A DNA stretch of 64,000 bases from Terrisporobacter mayombei. Its GTDB lineage: Bacteria; Bacillota; Clostridia; Peptostreptococcales; Peptostreptococcaceae. Shown piece by piece: positions 52,293-62,473 of this stretch. The notes under the pieces were generated by a model, which saw nothing but the letters and a program-made list of their open reading frames with translations, ran no database searches and was not told the DNA's origin. Made by a program: the position numbers and the translations under genes. The DNA lies in NCBI RefSeq assembly GCF_020748465.1, contig NZ_JAHZMP010000001.1:496001-560000 (forward strand), written 5' to 3'. Each line of letters starts with the position of its first letter. The first letter of the stretch is position 1.

Positions 52293-53566
52293 TTGCTTAA
52301 AAGTAATTTTTCAATTTTCTTGGTCATTTCGCAGGATTCACTCCAAAACTCACCTATATCTACTATAGTTTCGCTTACATTTGCAAATTCACATGCAAAT
52401 CCTGTAACATGACTATTTATTGTTGAAAGAACACTAGATTTCAAATTATTAAGATTTCTATTTTCTATTTCATTTATAAAAGCTTTTATTAGCTTTCCAT
52501 CAGCATTCTCTTTATCAAATTTTATTACTACTTCTTTCTCATTTATAAATTTTTTAATAATAATAGTGTTTTCTTGCAAGTCTGCATAAATTTCTCCATG
52601 AGTAAACATAAGCGTTATGTTTCTATTTTCTTCCTTAGTAAATGCACTAATATTAAGTGTAGCTGTAATACTATTTTTAAATTTAAGTATGCTTATTAAA
52701 TTATCAGAAACATTATTATCACAAGAATATACACATTGACCATATTGTCCTTCTTCTAATATATTCTTCAAGTTCTCCTTAGTTAGATTTATATGTACTG
52801 CCTGGATCATTTCATCATCATCAAGGTAAATTTTTTGAGCGCAATAAGGACATTCTTTATCTTTACTACATCTTATACATAATTCACTCATATCTAGTTG
52901 TAGATTTTTTCTTATAAAGTGATTTAGTTGACCAAAAGAAGAAATCTTTTCACATTGTGAATTTGTTAAGAATTCAAGTATATCTAAATCATAACAACTA
53001 TTTGTTAAAATAAGAGGAGCTGTATCATTGTCCAATCTCCAGTTTCCTCTTACAAAATTATGTACAAATTTCTTGTATCCTATATAAGAATTATAGTTAA
53101 TATTAATTAAACTTCCCATCTCTTTACTTAATATTATTTCTCTAAGCTTTAAGAATAATTTTGAATATCTAAAAGGCATTGCAGCCATAAAAACTTTATC
53201 TTTGTTATTTTTACATATATCTTTTAAATGAACTAATTTATCTAGATTGTTAGCCACAGGACCTTCAACTAAAACGTCATAACCTTTTTCTAAAGCTGTC
53301 GTAGCTATATAAAAGTTTGTATTATCATTACTACAAACTATAACTGCATCTGCCATTTTTTCTTTTTCAAAAAAATCATTTATATCTTCAAATACTTTAT
53401 CTTCAGATAAATCGAATATTTCCTTAAACTTTTCTTTTCTTCCTATTTTTCTTTCTACAACTGCTACAACTTCACATATATCATTATTATCTTTTATAAA
53501 TTCACCATAAGTGTATCTCCCCCTTACACCTGCTCCAATTATAGCTAATTTAATTTTATTCATCAA
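52289..53566 (-). CDS. Gfo/Idh/MocA-family oxidoreductase
   Basis: 425 residues. Rossmann NAD(P) fold: KLAIIGAGVRGRYTYGEFIK (GxGxxG), ADAVIVCSNDNTNFYIATTA, YDVLVEGPVANNLDKLV (the usual EKP is EGP). The catalytic-domain region has a cysteine group CIRCSKDKECPYCAQKIYL, as in a subgroup of large Gfo/Idh proteins. EGP in place of EKP removes the conserved active-site lysine, so the reaction may differ. Sugar or inositol-type substrate is unproven. Monocistronic. Confidence 0.82.
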   Translation of the reverse strand: MMNKIKLAIIGAGVRGRYTYGEFIKDNNDICEVVAVVERKIGRKEKFKEIFDLSEDKVFEDINDFFEKEKMADAVIVCSNDNTNFYIATTALEKGYDVLVEGPVANNLDKLVHLKDICKNNKDKVFMAAMPFRYSKLFLKLREIILSKEMGSLININYNSYIGYKKFVHNFVRGNWRLDNDTAPLILTNSCYDLDILEFLTNSQCEKISSFGQLNHFIRKNLQLDMSELCIRCSKDKECPYCAQKIYLDDDEMIQAVHINLTKENLKNILEEGQYGQCVYSCDNNVSDNLISILKFKNSITATLNISAFTKEENRNITLMFTHGEIYADLQENTIIIKKFINEKEVVIKFDKENADGKLIKAFINEIENRNLNNLKSSVLSTINSHVTGFACEFANVSETIVDIGEFWSESCEMTKKIEKLLLSK

Positions 53567-53635
53567 AAAATCCCCTTTATTAGAAAAATAAATTACTTCT
53601 ATAAATAATTATAATATATATCTTTCATATTTAGA

Positions 53636-54514
53636 TTATTTTCTTAACTTATCTTGTCTTTTGGTATATAAAAACATATATAAAGCTGCAGCAAAAATTA
53701 TTAAGTAACCTACAACACTAATACTATCTGGATATACACCAAATAAGAATATGCTTAAAATAGCTGAGAATATTATATTGCTATAATCAAATATGGAAAT
53801 TTCTTTAGCTGGCGCATATTTATATGCTAAGGTAACTCCAAATTGACCTAGGCTAGCAAATACCCCTGCTAATATTAAATAGGTGAACTGCATAGATGTC
53901 ATTGGCTCATAAACCATTAGAAACATTGGCAAAACTGTAATTAATGAAAATGTAGAAAAGAAAAATACAATGGTATAATACTCTTCTTTATTTCCTAGCA
54001 TTCTTACAAAAGTATAAGCAAGAGCAGCGAATACTGCACTTAAAAAGCCTATCATGTATGGGACAACCCTAATATCAAAAGTAGGTTTTATTATAAATAA
54101 TGCTCCAATAAATGCAACAATTATAGCTGATATTTGCTTTACATTAATTTTTTCCTTTAATATTAAAGCACAAAATATTACTACTAAAAATGGACTTATT
54201 TTATTTAGCATATTTGCATCTGATAATACTAGTTTATCTATAGCATAATAATTAAAAATAACTCCAATTGTCCCAAATATAGAACGATAAATTAATATTT
54301 TTCTATTTTCTTTTTTTCCTGTAAAACTTCCTTTATGTTTTATAATTAAAAATAATGCAATTATTGCAGCTACTAAATTTCTAAAAAACACTTTTTGCAT
54401 ATTAGGTAAGTCACCTGATAATTTTATAAAAGCTGACATAACTGCAAATCCAAAGGCAGATAAAATTATAAAGAATATGCCTTTTAATCTGTTTGATCTT
54501 GTTATTTCACTCAT
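53636..54514 (-). CDS. EamA (DMT) family transporter
   Basis: 292 residues, ten membrane helices in two EamA repeats (GIFFIILSAFGFAVMSAFIK; YMIGFLSAVFAALAYTFVRM). N-terminal LPNMQKVFFRNLVAAIIALF is typical of the RhaT/YdcZ-like metabolite exporters. Divergent from a GntR-RCK_C regulator 211 bp away, which is the likely controller. RBS AGGAGAAAA. Substrate unknown. Confidence 0.87.
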   Translation of the reverse strand: MSEITRSNRLKGIFFIILSAFGFAVMSAFIKLSGDLPNMQKVFFRNLVAAIIALFLIIKHKGSFTGKKENRKILIYRSIFGTIGVIFNYYAIDKLVLSDANMLNKISPFLVVIFCALILKEKINVKQISAIIVAFIGALFIIKPTFDIRVVPYMIGFLSAVFAALAYTFVRMLGNKEEYYTIVFFFSTFSLITVLPMFLMVYEPMTSMQFTYLILAGVFASLGQFGVTLAYKYAPAKEISIFDYSNIIFSAILSIFLFGVYPDSISVVGYLIIFAAALYMFLYTKRQDKLRK

Positions 54515-54725
54515 TTTTTCTCCTTTTATTATTAATTTTTTCTAAAATTGTACTAATCTATTTTATATGGGTAAAATACAATAGTCAAATTTTTTATACC
54601 CATTTCATTACATTTATATTTATACATATTCATATTTTTTATGATAGTATATTGCATATTTCTAAATTATCTATACAATATTAATAGTGATATTATTTTA
54701 CAATTTTAAAGTAGAAGGTGAATAA

Positions 54726-55346
54726 ATGAAAGAAAAGTATACCGTTCCTATATATCAAAAAATAGCATTAGATTTAGCAAATAAGATACATACTGGGGAC
54801 ATAAAAGAAGGTAGTACTCTTTATGGTCGTTCTATACTTGCTGGAAAATATAATGTTTCTCCAGAGACAATAAGAAGATCAATAAAACTACTAGAAGATA
54901 TCGACATAGTTGAAAGTATAAAAGGTAAGGGTGTAATAGTATTATCTTCTAATAATGCATTATCTTTTATAAAAAAATATGAAGATATTACAAATATATC
55001 TTCTTATAAAAGTAATTTATATAGATTACTTGAAGATAAATCAAGAATTGATAACGATATAATTCTTACATTAAACAAAATATTAGATTATTCTGATAGA
55101 TTAGAAGTTATTAATCCGCTAGTCCCTATACAATTTACTGTAGAAGCTCACTGTAAATTTATTGGAAAGACAGCTGCCGAGACTAAATTTTGGCAAAATA
55201 CAGGCGCTACCATTGTTGCAATAAAAAGAGGAGATGAATTAATTATTTCTCCAGGACCTTATATAGTATTTATGGAAAAAGATATCTTATTAGTTGTTGG
55301 TGATAGGTATATTTACAACTCAGTGCCAACTTTCTTATACGATTAA
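54726..55346 (+). CDS. GntR-type regulator with RCK_C (TrkA-C) domain
   Basis: 206 residues. GntR winged helix (about 5-78): VPIYQKIALDLANKIHTGDI, SPETIRRSIKLLEDIDIVES, GKGVIVL. A helical linker (about 85-120) leads to an RCK_C domain (about 122-200): NPLVPIQFTVEAHCKFIGKT, ATIVAIKRGDELIISPGPYI, KDILLVVGD. The same architecture occurs in BusR, which binds cyclic di-AMP through RCK_C and represses osmolyte uptake. Here the neighbours are an EamA transporter and glpK, not busAB, so the regulon would be different. RBS AGAAGGTGA. Confidence 0.88.
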   Translation: MKEKYTVPIYQKIALDLANKIHTGDIKEGSTLYGRSILAGKYNVSPETIRRSIKLLEDIDIVESIKGKGVIVLSSNNALSFIKKYEDITNISSYKSNLYRLLEDKSRIDNDIILTLNKILDYSDRLEVINPLVPIQFTVEAHCKFIGKTAAETKFWQNTGATIVAIKRGDELIISPGPYIVFMEKDILLVVGDRYIYNSVPTFLYD

Positions 55347-55374
55347 ATTTTTACTTGGAAATTTACTATTAATA

Positions 55375-55409
55375 AAGGCATATGAAGTTTGTAATCTTCA
55401 TATGCCTTC
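55375..55409. terminator. Bidirectional intrinsic terminator
   Basis: AAAGGCATATGAAG / CTTCATATGCCTT stem with an eight-base loop between the convergent regulator and glpK genes. Confidence 0.87.
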
Positions 55410-55412
55410 TTA

Positions 55413-56933
<1,521 letters not shown>

Positions 56934-57068
56934 TTAAAAAATGAAGTTCTATATTAAAATCATATTATCTTTCTATATATTTTAATTATATATTTTCATA
57001 ATTAGTTTGTAAAAGAATTTTACATATTGTTTTAATTAATTTAGATAATATACCTCTTATTTTTCCAT

Positions 57069-57096
57069 TAAAAAAGATCCCCGCAGGGATCTTAAA
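57069..57096 (-). terminator. Terminator of the cold-shock gene
   Basis: AAGATCCC-TGCG-GGGATCTT stem followed by TTTTT on the minus strand. Confidence 0.9.
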
Positions 57097-57114
57097 AGCA
57101 TTCTGACAAATATA

Positions 57115-57315
57115 TTATAATATAGTTATGTTAGCTGCTTGAAGACCTTTAGCACCTTCAACTATATCAAAGCTTACTTTTTGACCTTCTTCTAATGATT
57201 TGAATCCATCACCTTGTATAGCTGTGAAATGAGCGAATACATCATCTCCACCTTCTACAGATATAAATCCGAATCCTTTTTCGTTGTTAAACCACTTTAC
57301 TGTTCCGTTATTCAT
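57115..57315 (-). CDS. Cold-shock protein (CspA family)
   Basis: 66 residues, full-length single cold-shock domain: [15 protein letters not shown] (RNP1) and DVFAHFTAI (RNP2), ending [10 protein letters not shown]. It binds single-stranded RNA/DNA and acts as an RNA chaperone. RBS AGGAG (plus 57324-57328). The leader contains a small hairpin TCAAG-AAAAG-CTTGA (plus 57340-57354), possibly part of the cold-responsive 5' region. Codons are less AT-rich, fitting high expression. Confidence 0.95.
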   Translation of the reverse strand: MNNGTVKWFNNEKGFGFISVEGGDDVFAHFTAIQGDGFKSLEEGQKVSFDIVEGAKGLQAANITIL

Positions 57316-57458
57316 TTTGGAATCTCCTATAAACCTACATCAAGCTTTTCTTGACTTACTGTGTATTTCTACAATATTTATTATAACATTATATTTTCAA
57401 AATAGCTACCTTTTTATTTTTGCAATTTTAATTGCCTAAATGTCACTTATATAAACAT

Positions 57459-57716
57459 TTATAGTATTTTCATTATACTGTAACTCATTATTATATTAGC
57501 TATTAGCAATAGGGGAACACCATATACAAATTTGTTGTGTTTGGTTTTATGATGAAACTTATACATTCCCATTAACAGCCCTAGACTTCCTCCTATAATG
57601 CATATAAAAAACAAGTTCTTTTCTGGTATTCTGTAAGTATTATTTATAGCTTTTTTCTTGTCTATATTCATTATAAAAAATCCAATTAAATTTATTATTA
57701 TTGAGTAATATATCAA
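57459..57716 (-). CDS. DUF1294 membrane protein
   Basis: 85 residues from a TTG at 57716, chosen because AGGAGAGG lies just before it; an upstream TTG at 57743 would overlap the previous gene and lacks an RBS. About three membrane helices. MNIDKKKAINNTYRIPEKNL, GGSLGLLMGMYKFHHKTKHN match DUF1294 (consensus DKxxA..RIPE, GGxxGxxxGMxxFxHKT). Function unknown; last gene of the methyltransferase-lipoprotein-DUF1294 operon. Confidence 0.85.
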   Translation of the reverse strand: MIYYSIIINLIGFFIMNIDKKKAINNTYRIPEKNLFFICIIGGSLGLLMGMYKFHHKTKHNKFVYGVPLLLIANIIMSYSIMKIL

Positions 57717-57726
57717 TTTACCTCTC

Positions 57727-58266
57727 CTAACTAACTTCCTCAATTTTTATACCTTTTACTATGCTATCTATTATACTTGCATTGTTGTTGTAATTTTCCA
57801 TATCTGTTTCTAAATGTATGCGAAAATCCCATTGCTCTGTAGAGATTAATATGTCTTCATTGAAAGATTCTTTGCCATCTATTTTAGTCTTATATGTAGC
57901 TTTAATAGCTGGATAAGATAAATTCATACTCATTTCATCATTTATACTTTTATTATTGTGTTTCAAGTCATATATATCTTTATTTTCTATGTATACTGGG
58001 AAGTCTGAATACTCTTTATGCTTCATTCTTTCTAAAGTAAATTTAATATCTTCATATTTGTAACTTTGTTTGTAATATCCATCATCTTTATTTTCTTCAT
58101 CTATAAATTCACTTTCTGTAAAGTACTTACTATTGCTCACCATTATTAAATTTACAGACGGTGTATTTTTACCTTCTTCCACCACTTCTTTCTTACTTTC
58201 TTTGTTATTGCATCCTACGCTAAATAATAAGCATAGTGATATAATTAAGATACTTAATCTTTTCAA
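57727..58266 (-). CDS. Lipoprotein of unknown function
   Basis: 179 residues from the TTG at 58266 (AAAGGAGGAAT in front). Signal peptide LKRLSILIISLCLLFSVGC with lipobox FSVGC, then a charged linker (NNKESKKEVVEEGKNTPS) and a globular part with many Tyr/Lys/Asp (about 45-179). Resembles PsbP- or DUF-type clostridial lipoproteins, not firmly recognised. It starts 14 nt after the methyltransferase stop and its own stop lies within the RBS of DUF1294, hence one operon. Confidence 0.72.
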   Translation of the reverse strand: MKRLSILIISLCLLFSVGCNNKESKKEVVEEGKNTPSVNLIMVSNSKYFTESEFIDEENKDDGYYKQSYKYEDIKFTLERMKHKEYSDFPVYIENKDIYDLKHNNKSINDEMSMNLSYPAIKATYKTKIDGKESFNEDILISTEQWDFRIHLETDMENYNNNASIIDSIVKGIKIEEVS

Positions 58267-58280
58267 TTTAATTCCTCCTT

Positions 58281-59090
58281 TTACCCTACACTCCATATAA
58301 GAGTAGCTATAGTAGAATTTATTTCTTCTTCTATATACCCATTATGACTTATGTCTTTCAAAATTTGTATTATTTTCTTTTCCTCATCCTCATTGATTCT
58401 TCTAATTATTTTTATTCTTTTTATATAGGTTCTACAGGCTTTTTCCAATGGTTCCTTATAAAGCCAACGTTTCTCTTCATAATTGATTTTTGGCATATAA
58501 CCTTGTAAAAATAGCATATTAAGAGTATATAAAAAATTTAAATTTTGTTCATTATCTAAAATATTAAAAATTTTGCCTAGTTTATCATAAACAGATTCTT
58601 TTCTTTTTATATTGCTTCTTAGTACACAATATTTCTTACTAGCTTCATTCATTTTTTCAAGAGTAGACGCACTTTGTATGGCAGGAGTCATGGATGCAAA
58701 AACTAAATCAAACTTTTTATATAAATTTGATTTTTTCATATTTAGTTCATGCCAATCTTCACAAATAAAATAAGCATTATTAATATTAAACTTTCTTTTA
58801 TTCTCATTAGCATAATCTATCATTTTGGGTGATAAATCCATTCCATATATATGTCTACATTCTCTAGATAATGCAAGAGTATATTTTCCACCTCCACACC
58901 CTACATCTAGTACTTTAAAATCATCATTTATTAAATTTTCATATTTTAAAAGTTTTATAAATTTATCATTTTCCATAGTTGGTATTGTATAATTTCCAAA
59001 ATGATCTGCCTTTTCATCCCATAAGTTTATATTAGCTTCTTTATCCTGATCCTTCAATCTCCACTTCAATTTTATTTCGTTTATATCCAT
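58281..59090 (-). CDS. Class I SAM-dependent methyltransferase
   Basis: 269 residues. Motif I FKVLDVGCGGGKYTLAL binds SAM; HIYGMDLSPKMIDYANEN is motif II, and FDLVFASMTPAIQSASTLEK the motif IV region. The C-terminal third (about 160-269) is helical and lysine-rich. This subgroup is common in Clostridia with unknown substrates. First gene of a three-gene operon with a lipoprotein and DUF1294 protein. Start ATG has GGAGGGGAA in front. Confidence 0.85.
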   Translation of the reverse strand: MDINEIKLKWRLKDQDKEANINLWDEKADHFGNYTIPTMENDKFIKLLKYENLINDDFKVLDVGCGGGKYTLALSRECRHIYGMDLSPKMIDYANENKRKFNINNAYFICEDWHELNMKKSNLYKKFDLVFASMTPAIQSASTLEKMNEASKKYCVLRSNIKRKESVYDKLGKIFNILDNEQNLNFLYTLNMLFLQGYMPKINYEEKRWLYKEPLEKACRTYIKRIKIIRRINEDEEKKIIQILKDISHNGYIEEEINSTIATLIWSVG

Positions 59091-59189
59091 TTATTCCCCT
59101 CCCTGACATTTCCCCTATTTATATTGTAACAATTTATATTCAAAAATCATAAAATACTTTATATAATTTTAAATATAAGGGGGTTGAAT

Positions 59190-59708
59190 ATGGACTTTTC
59201 AATAATAAATAATGAGATGACTAAAGTTTTTTCATCTTATCGACCTAATTATCCTACAGCTATTGCAAAAATGCAAGGTAATGAAAATAATCCGTCCTTA
59301 GAAGGTGAAGTGCTTTTTTATCAATTAGATGACGGTGTCTATATTAAAGCTTATATTATAGGAATACCAAATACTGATTCTAAGGGTGAACCTACAAAAT
59401 TTCATGGTTTTCATATACACGAAATAGGAGATTGTAGTCTTGGAACACCTCAAAATCCTTTTCCATCTACAGGAGGGCATTTTAACCCAGGTAACAATAA
59501 TCATCCTTTTCATGCAGGAGATTTACCTCCTATTTTGTCTGCTAATGGTGTTGGTATTTTATCCGTATTTACAAACAATTTCCGTGTAATAGATATACTA
59601 GAAAGATCTGTTATTCTTCATGAGGACCGCGACGATTTTACTTCCCAACCATCTGGTATGTCTGGAAATAAGATTGCTTGTGGTGTAATATTACCTTATC
59701 ATTATTAA
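59190..59708 (+). CDS. Cu/Zn superoxide dismutase family protein, no signal peptide
   Basis: 172 residues from the ATG at 59190 (RBS AAGGGGG). Every metal ligand of Cu/Zn SOD appears: H75 and H77 (FHGFHIHE), H97 (GGHFNPG), H105, H108 and D111 (NHPFHAGDLPP), H144 (VILHEDRDDF); two cysteines (C82, C164) suit the structural disulphide. The active-site arginine position reads lysine (GNKIACGVI). There is no signal peptide, unlike most bacterial SodC. It would dismutate superoxide; presence in an apparent anaerobe and in the cytoplasm is unusual. Confidence 0.85.
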   Translation: MDFSIINNEMTKVFSSYRPNYPTAIAKMQGNENNPSLEGEVLFYQLDDGVYIKAYIIGIPNTDSKGEPTKFHGFHIHEIGDCSLGTPQNPFPSTGGHFNPGNNNHPFHAGDLPPILSANGVGILSVFTNNFRVIDILERSVILHEDRDDFTSQPSGMSGNKIACGVILPYHY

Positions 59709-59717
59709 ATAGTTTTT

Positions 59718-59757
59718 AGAGTATTATTAAATAGTTTTAATGATACTCTTTTATTTT
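59718..59757 (+). terminator. Terminator of the SOD gene
   Basis: AGAGTAT-ATTAAA / TTTAAT-ATACTCT stem (one mismatch) followed by TTTATTTTT. Confidence 0.8.
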
Positions 59758-59851
59758 TACAAACTTGACAATAATCAGCAATCTAACTACCATTTACTTA
59801 GTAGATTTTATTATTTGTCTAATTTTTTTAAGTGATGCATAAGGAGGACTT

Positions 59852-60493
59852 ATGATTGAAAAGTATGATTTTAAAAAAGAGTATAAAAACTTATATTCAT
59901 CAAGACAAAAACCAATATTAATAGATGTTCCACCTTTAAATTATATTATGATAGATGGTAGAGGAAAGCCAACAGGAGAGAACTACCAAAATGCTATGCA
60001 AATTTTATACGCACTTACTTATACTATTAAAATGAGTAAGAAAGGAGATAAGCATATTGATGGCTATTATGAGTATGTAATTCCTCCTTTAGAAGGTTTG
60101 TGGCACTTAGAAAATGGTAAGCTTGACTTTAATGTAAGCAAAGACAAATGGCTATGGACTTCTATGATTGCCCAACCCAACTTTGTAGATGAGTATATTT
60201 TTAATTGGGCTTTAGATGAATGTAAAAATAAAAAACCTAATTTAGATTTTTCAAAAACTAGATTTAAAACTTTTAATGAAGGTCTTTGTGTACAGTCTAT
60301 GCATATTGGCTCTTATGATGATGAACAAAAAACTATTGCTAAAGTCGAAAAATATATTGAAGAAAACAATTTAGCAAATATTACAAGTAATATTAGAAAA
60401 CACCACGAAATTTATTTATCTGACCCTCGAAGAACTTCACCTGAAAAATTAAGAACCATTCTTAGATTTCCTGTAGAGAGAATTTCATTTTAA
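59852..60493 (+). CDS. GyrI-like small-molecule-binding protein
   Basis: 213 residues. YIMIDGRGKPTGENYQNAMQ, LYALTYTIKMSKKGDKHIDG, YVIPPLEGLWHLE and EGLCVQSMHIGSYDDEQKT match the stand-alone GyrI-like (SHS2-type) family. These bind or hydrolyse small hydrophobic compounds; MerR-type sensors use the same fold. No DNA-binding domain is attached. RBS AAGGAGGAC. Monocistronic; ends in a strong terminator. Confidence 0.85.
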   Translation: MIEKYDFKKEYKNLYSSRQKPILIDVPPLNYIMIDGRGKPTGENYQNAMQILYALTYTIKMSKKGDKHIDGYYEYVIPPLEGLWHLENGKLDFNVSKDKWLWTSMIAQPNFVDEYIFNWALDECKNKKPNLDFSKTRFKTFNEGLCVQSMHIGSYDDEQKTIAKVEKYIEENNLANITSNIRKHHEIYLSDPRRTSPEKLRTILRFPVERISF

Positions 60494-60545
60494 AAAAAGG
60501 GCTGTGTTATAACAATATTTAATTGTTTATTACACAACCCTTTTA
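60493..60545. terminator. Bidirectional intrinsic terminator
   Basis: AAAAGGGCTGTGT-ATAACAAT / ATTGTTTAT-ACACAACCCTTTT stem (interrupted) between convergent genes. Confidence 0.85.
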
Positions 60546-60553
60546 ATTATTTA

Positions 60554-61540
60554 TTATTTACCTATAAACATTTGTGTCCAATATAAAGTTCCATTTGAAC
60601 TTTTTGCTACTCCCACACCTATATCTGTGAAGTTTGGATTTAATATGTTTTCTCTATGTCCTTGAGAATTCATCCAAGCATTTACAACTTCTGCTGGATT
60701 TTTTTGCCCCATAGCTATATTTTCTCCTGCTGCTCTATAGCTTATGTTAAATTGCTTCATCATATCAAATGGTGAACCATAAGTTGGAGAAGTATGGCTA
60801 AAGTAATTTTTATTTATCATATCTTGTGACTTTAATGTTGCCACATTAGATAATTGAGTGTTAAAAGATAATTCACTTAAGCCTCTTTTACTTCTTTCCA
60901 CATTAACAAGTCTAGTTACTTCTTTTTGGAAGCTTGAAAATGATCCTGTTGCACTTTGATTATTATCAGTACTTGGCTTTTCAGCTATATTATCATTTTT
61001 GTCATTTGTGTTGTTATTATTTTGGTTATTATTGTTTCCTGGTTTAGTATTGTTATTACTTTGGTTATTATTGTTTCCTGGTTTAGTATTGTTATTACCT
61101 TGGTTGTTATTGTTTCCTGGTTTAGTATTGTTATTACATTGGCTATTATTGTTTCCTATATTAGTATTGTTATTACATTGGTTATTATTGTTTCCTGTAT
61201 TAGTTTTGTTGTTACATTGGTTATTGTTATTCCCTGTATTAGTTTTGTTGTTACATTGGCTATTTTTATTTTCTGTATTAGTTTTGTTGTTACATTGGTT
61301 ATTTTTATTTCCTGTATTAGTTTTGTTGTTACATTGATTATTTTTACCTTCTTGTGATGATTTATTATCTGATTTTAAAGGTATTTCATATTTTTTACCA
61401 TTTACATTAAGGTGTATTGCTCCTTTTGTCTTATAATTATCAATTGCTTTTTTACATAGCGCGCTTGATGATACTACACTAGATCCTGCTATTACAGTAA
61501 CTAATCCAGCTGTCAATAATGTCTTTAATTTTTTATTCAT
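60554..61540 (-). CDS. Secreted CAP-domain (SCP-like) protein with Asn-rich Cys repeats
   Basis: 328 residues from ATG 61540 (RBS GGTGGAT; an in-frame GTG inside it rejected). Signal peptide about 1-28 (LKTLLTAGLVTVIAGSSVVS). Residues 66-182 are nine exact-length 13-residue repeats, consensus N-N-N-Q-C-N-N-K-T-N-T-G-N. The last 125 residues form a CAP domain (FQKEVTRLVNVERSKRGLSE, YFSHTSPTYGSPFDMMKQF, AGENIAMGQKNPAEVVNAWM, SQGHRENILNPNFTDIGVG, YWTQMF), the YkwD type. Extracellular; CAP function in bacteria is unresolved. Monocistronic. Confidence 0.9.
   Translation of the reverse strand: MNKKLKTLLTAGLVTVIAGSSVVSSSALCKKAIDNYKTKGAIHLNVNGKKYEIPLKSDNKSSQEGKNNQCNNKTNTGNKNNQCNNKTNTENKNSQCNNKTNTGNNNNQCNNKTNTGNNNNQCNNNTNIGNNNSQCNNNTKPGNNNNQGNNNTKPGNNNNQSNNNTKPGNNNNQNNNNTNDKNDNIAEKPSTDNNQSATGSFSSFQKEVTRLVNVERSKRGLSELSFNTQLSNVATLKSQDMINKNYFSHTSPTYGSPFDMMKQFNISYRAAGENIAMGQKNPAEVVNAWMNSQGHRENILNPNFTDIGVGVAKSSNGTLYWTQMFIGK
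60995..61345 (-). repeat. Nine tandem 39-bp repeats within the CAP protein gene
   Basis: 351 bp = 9 x 39 bp encoding 13-residue units. The cysteine is kept in units 1-6 (nearest the N-terminus) and becomes Gly, Ser and Asn in units 7, 8 and 9; K also shifts to N along the array. Long antisense open frames here are artefacts of the repeat. Confidence 0.93.
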
Positions 61541-61549
61541 ACTATCCAC

Positions 61550-61771
61550 CGTCCTATTTTCTAATTTTGTAACTTTTTTGTAACCTTGTATGTACAGGTT
61601 ACCCCTGTGATTAGTATTCTAACATCATTTCATTAGATTTTTTACTGTTATTTAATGTAAATTTATTATTTTGCCCTTAAAATCATTGAAATATACATGA
61701 TTTTTTATAAAAAAATACAACATAATTTTCATTATGTTGTAACTTTTCAAATTCATTTTGTAACCTTTTTG
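61550..61771. other. AT-rich intergenic region between CAP gene and small acidic gene
   Basis: Holds two dyads: TGTACAGGTTACCCCTGTG near 61590 and ACAACATAATTTTCATTATGTTGT (61719-61742), followed by TAACTTTT/TTTTGTAACC repeats. GTTACAAA-like words recur (about 61565 and 61757). The second dyad could terminate the small acidic gene. Confidence 0.35.
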
Positions 61772-62029
61772 TTAATTATCAAAATCTATATGATATGTTT
61801 GTCCATTTGATTTTATATCTAAATAAGATAAATTAAATTGTTCTTCCATTACATCTATTTTGTACTCATATATTACATCATCTTCTTTTTTACTCATAAA
61901 TATGTAACTACCTTCTTCTTTATCTTCTATTTCATCACATATTTCATCATAAATTTCTTCTCCACTTATTGACCCTTTATATCCAGATGCATATATTTTA
62001 TCTTCTATCATTTTATATAACTCTTCCAT
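61772..62029 (-). CDS. Small acidic hypothetical protein
   Basis: 85 residues, pI low (many E/D): MEELYKMIEDKIYASGYKGS, ISGEEIYDEICDEIEDKEEG, then a beta-rich end (VIYEYKIDVMEEQFNLSYLD). RBS AAGGAGTG is in place. Not recognised; resembles short clostridial proteins without assigned family. Confidence 0.6.
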   Translation of the reverse strand: MEELYKMIEDKIYASGYKGSISGEEIYDEICDEIEDKEEGSYIFMSKKEDDVIYEYKIDVMEEQFNLSYLDIKSNGQTYHIDFDN

Positions 62030-62178
62030 TTGATGACACTCCTTAATAATAATTTTTTATTATAATTATATATTATACACAAATATAAAGTAATTAAAAT
62101 ATTTTCTTTATTTCCTATCTTATAAATCTATGGCCATAATTAACTTCTTATAAAAAATAACAAAAATCCAAATTATTA

Positions 62179-62473
62179 TTAATATTCAATTTTTAATTCA
62201 TCTGCTATTATGTTTACTGTGTACTTAGCAACTTACCTAATAAAATCGTAGCATTTATTGAATTTTTCTTCACTTCCTCCAAATAGTAAAACTATTGATA
62301 TGTTTGTCGCTGATAATGTGGCAAACCGAGGCAACTCTAACAGTACTATCATCTACGTTCATATCAAAATTGATTACTATTGCTTTTAGTACTGATTCTG
62401 AACATAATAATTTTTCATTTTTAAAGTAGTTCTGTGCCTCTTCTCCAATTGAATTTAAATCAAATTTTTTCAT
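62179..62473 (-). pseudogene. C_GCAxxG_C_C-family pseudogene
   Basis: From ATG 62473 (RBS AAGGGGGAT) the frame gives EEAQNYFKNEKLLCSESVLK and VDDSTVRVAS, the start of a C_GCAxxG_C_C-type redox protein (NCAESVL..., RIATGFGGG). It then runs out of frame (VCHIISDKHINSF, stop at 62270). Remnants FGGSEEKFNKCYDFIR and VAKYTVNIIADELKIEY occur in other frames up to 62179, matching the normal C-terminus. The GCAxxG centre is deleted. About 98 codons remain of about 135. Confidence 0.75.

Noticed and set aside
60956..61357. Two long plus-strand open frames over the CAP gene repeats
   Set aside because: They are antisense shadows of the 39-bp repeat; their products are low-complexity hydrophobic repeats without RBS.
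62270..62473. Intact 67-residue protein
   Set aside because: Its start matches the C_GCAxxG_C_C family but the tail is out of frame, and the family's C-terminal pieces follow in other frames, so it is listed as a pseudogene.
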